DNA of 64,000 nt, taken from Pontibacter akesuensis. GTDB lineage: Bacteria > Bacteroidota > Bacteroidia > Cytophagales > Hymenobacteraceae. The notes beneath the pieces are model-generated. The model did no database searches. It worked only from the letters and a program-made list of their open reading frames with translations, and was not told the DNA's origin. A program made the position numbers and the translations under genes. This document shows, piece after piece, positions 63,362-64,000 of the stretch (position 1 is the stretch's first letter; each line of letters begins with the position of its first letter). The stretch lies in assembly GCF_001611675.1 (NCBI RefSeq), contig NZ_CP014766.1, positions 3,472,001-3,536,000 on the forward strand, written 5' to 3'.

Positions 63362-64000
63362 TTAATGTTGATGGCCTGCCATCGGGTCAGCGCCTTTTTT
63401 CAGCACATATTCGCTGTACAGCAGGTAAGCGCCCGAGGTCACTACCTTGTCGCCTTTCCCGATGCCACTAAGTATAGCTACGTTGTCGGCGCTTGCCTCG
63501 CCCAGGTTCACCATGCGTGCCTGAAAGGTGTGGTCGTCGGTTTGCACCCAAACGTGACTGCCGTTTTCGTCCCGAATCACAGCGTCCGTTGGTATAACCA
63601 GCGAGGTGCCGTTTTTGCCCGGCAAGGTAACATTGGCCTGCATGCCCGGCAAATACTGCGACTCCCGGTTCGGTAGTTCGGCACGAAGTATAGCCACCTG
63701 GCTCCCTTGCCTGTACTCCGGGCTGATAAAGGTTACCTTTGCCGGAACAGCTCCCTCCGGGAATCCCTGCACCGACACCAGCACCTCATCGCCTGCCTGT
63801 ACGTTTGCCAGTTCCTGCGCATACAGTTCCGCTTCCACCCATATTTTGCCCAGCTTCCCGAGCCGGTACAGCACAGCGCCTTCCGCGATATACTGCCCCT
63901 CGGCAGCGGCCACCTCTGTAACCACCCCGGATGATGGTGCCACAAATGTAACACGGGCATCTAAATTCCCGGAACTGGCCAAGCGCCTTATCTGAGCTTC
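63362..64000 (-). CDS. RND efflux periplasmic adaptor (CusB-like), C-terminal part, cut by window edge
   Basis: The frame is open to the right edge (EAQIRRLASSGNLDA), so the start lies outside. Visible are the lipoyl half RVTFVAPSSGVVTEVAAAEG, the beta-barrel part GDEVLVSVQGFPEGAVPAKV, SQYLPGMQANVTLP and the membrane-proximal domain with GDKVVTSGAYLLYSEYVLK. This is a HlyD-like adaptor linking an inner-membrane RND pump to an outer-membrane channel; with DUF3347 it is most likely for copper/silver. Confidence 0.85.
   Translation of the reverse strand, partial: EAQIRRLASSGNLDARVTFVAPSSGVVTEVAAAEGQYIAEGAVLYRLGKLGKIWVEAELYAQELANVQAGDEVLVSVQGFPEGAVPAKVTFISPEYRQGSQVAILRAELPNRESQYLPGMQANVTLPGKNGTSLVIPTDAVIRDENGSHVWVQTDDHTFQARMVNLGEASADNVAILSGIGKGDKVVTSGAYLLYSEYVLKKGADPMAGHQH

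Overview
The window looks like a chromosomal piece of a Bacteroidota member, most likely a Pontibacter/Hymenobacteraceae-type Cytophagales bacterium. This is inferred from a protein with a type IX secretion C-terminal sorting domain, many short SxxC lipoproteins, bases that fit the Bacteroidota promoter (TTTG, spacer of about 20, TAnnTTTG), scarce Shine-Dalgarno sequences, and typical families (DUF2911, DUF3347, YkuD_2, XseAB layout). No rRNA, tRNA, CRISPR array, phage or transposase gene was seen. The first and last genes are cut by the window edges.

Layout. 1-6.9 kb: the 3' end of ppk1, ppx, an M23 peptidase lipoprotein, an L,D-transpeptidase, a thioredoxin-fold protein, and a lipoprotein/outer-membrane protein pair. 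7.2-28.3 kb: a large alpha-glucan/trehalose region. The minus-strand operon treZ - GH57(DUF3536) - treY - malQ is divergent from glgE - treS/pep2 - glgB. A UPF0316 protein and a MscS channel separate this from otsAB. 28.5-30.3 kb: xseAB. 30.3-34.7 kb: a SAM-I riboswitch, a small Cys-rich ORF, then metY-metX-hom. 34.8-38.1 kb: a protease-propeptide-like lipoprotein and lysC-lysA. 38.4-42.8 kb: one 1470-residue secreted protein with a T9SS tail. 43.1-48.7 kb: the biotin operon bioB-bioF-bioD-bioA followed by a ketoacyl synthase. 49-57.6 kb: a polysaccharide deacetylase, small lipoproteins, then an apparent stress cluster (SPW/VKOR-like membrane protein, MGH1-like glycosidase, Mn-catalase, DsbA-family protein) and a potassium channel. 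57.7-64 kb: a Cys-rich copper-binding four-helix protein, DUF2911 lipoprotein, glgX, DUF3347 lipoprotein and the end of an RND efflux adaptor.

How the genes fit together. TreY and TreZ release trehalose from the reducing ends of glucan; the TreS/maltokinase fusion turns trehalose into maltose-1-phosphate; GlgE adds this to glucan; GlgB branches it; GlgX and MalQ process linear and branched oligomers; OtsAB feeds trehalose-phosphate from UDP-glucose. The window therefore encodes a closed trehalose-glucan cycle without needing GlgC/GlgA. The met genes drain aspartate semialdehyde towards methionine and are probably shut off by SAM; lysC-lysA handle the first and last steps of the lysine/diaminopimelate branch.

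The most unusual signal is not a gene. The heptamer AAGTATA (or its complement TATACTT) occurs about 70 times by eye, on both strands, inside and between genes, and as inverted pairs forming the stems of several terminators. This resembles the distribution of DNA uptake sequences in other bacteria. Other points for a second look: a glycogen branching enzyme with an AT-hook, histone-like N-terminal tail; an OtsAB whose phosphatase domain has lost the HAD nucleophile; the Cys-ending leader ORF after the riboswitch; a stand-alone propeptide-like lipoprotein; and nested REP-like repeats.
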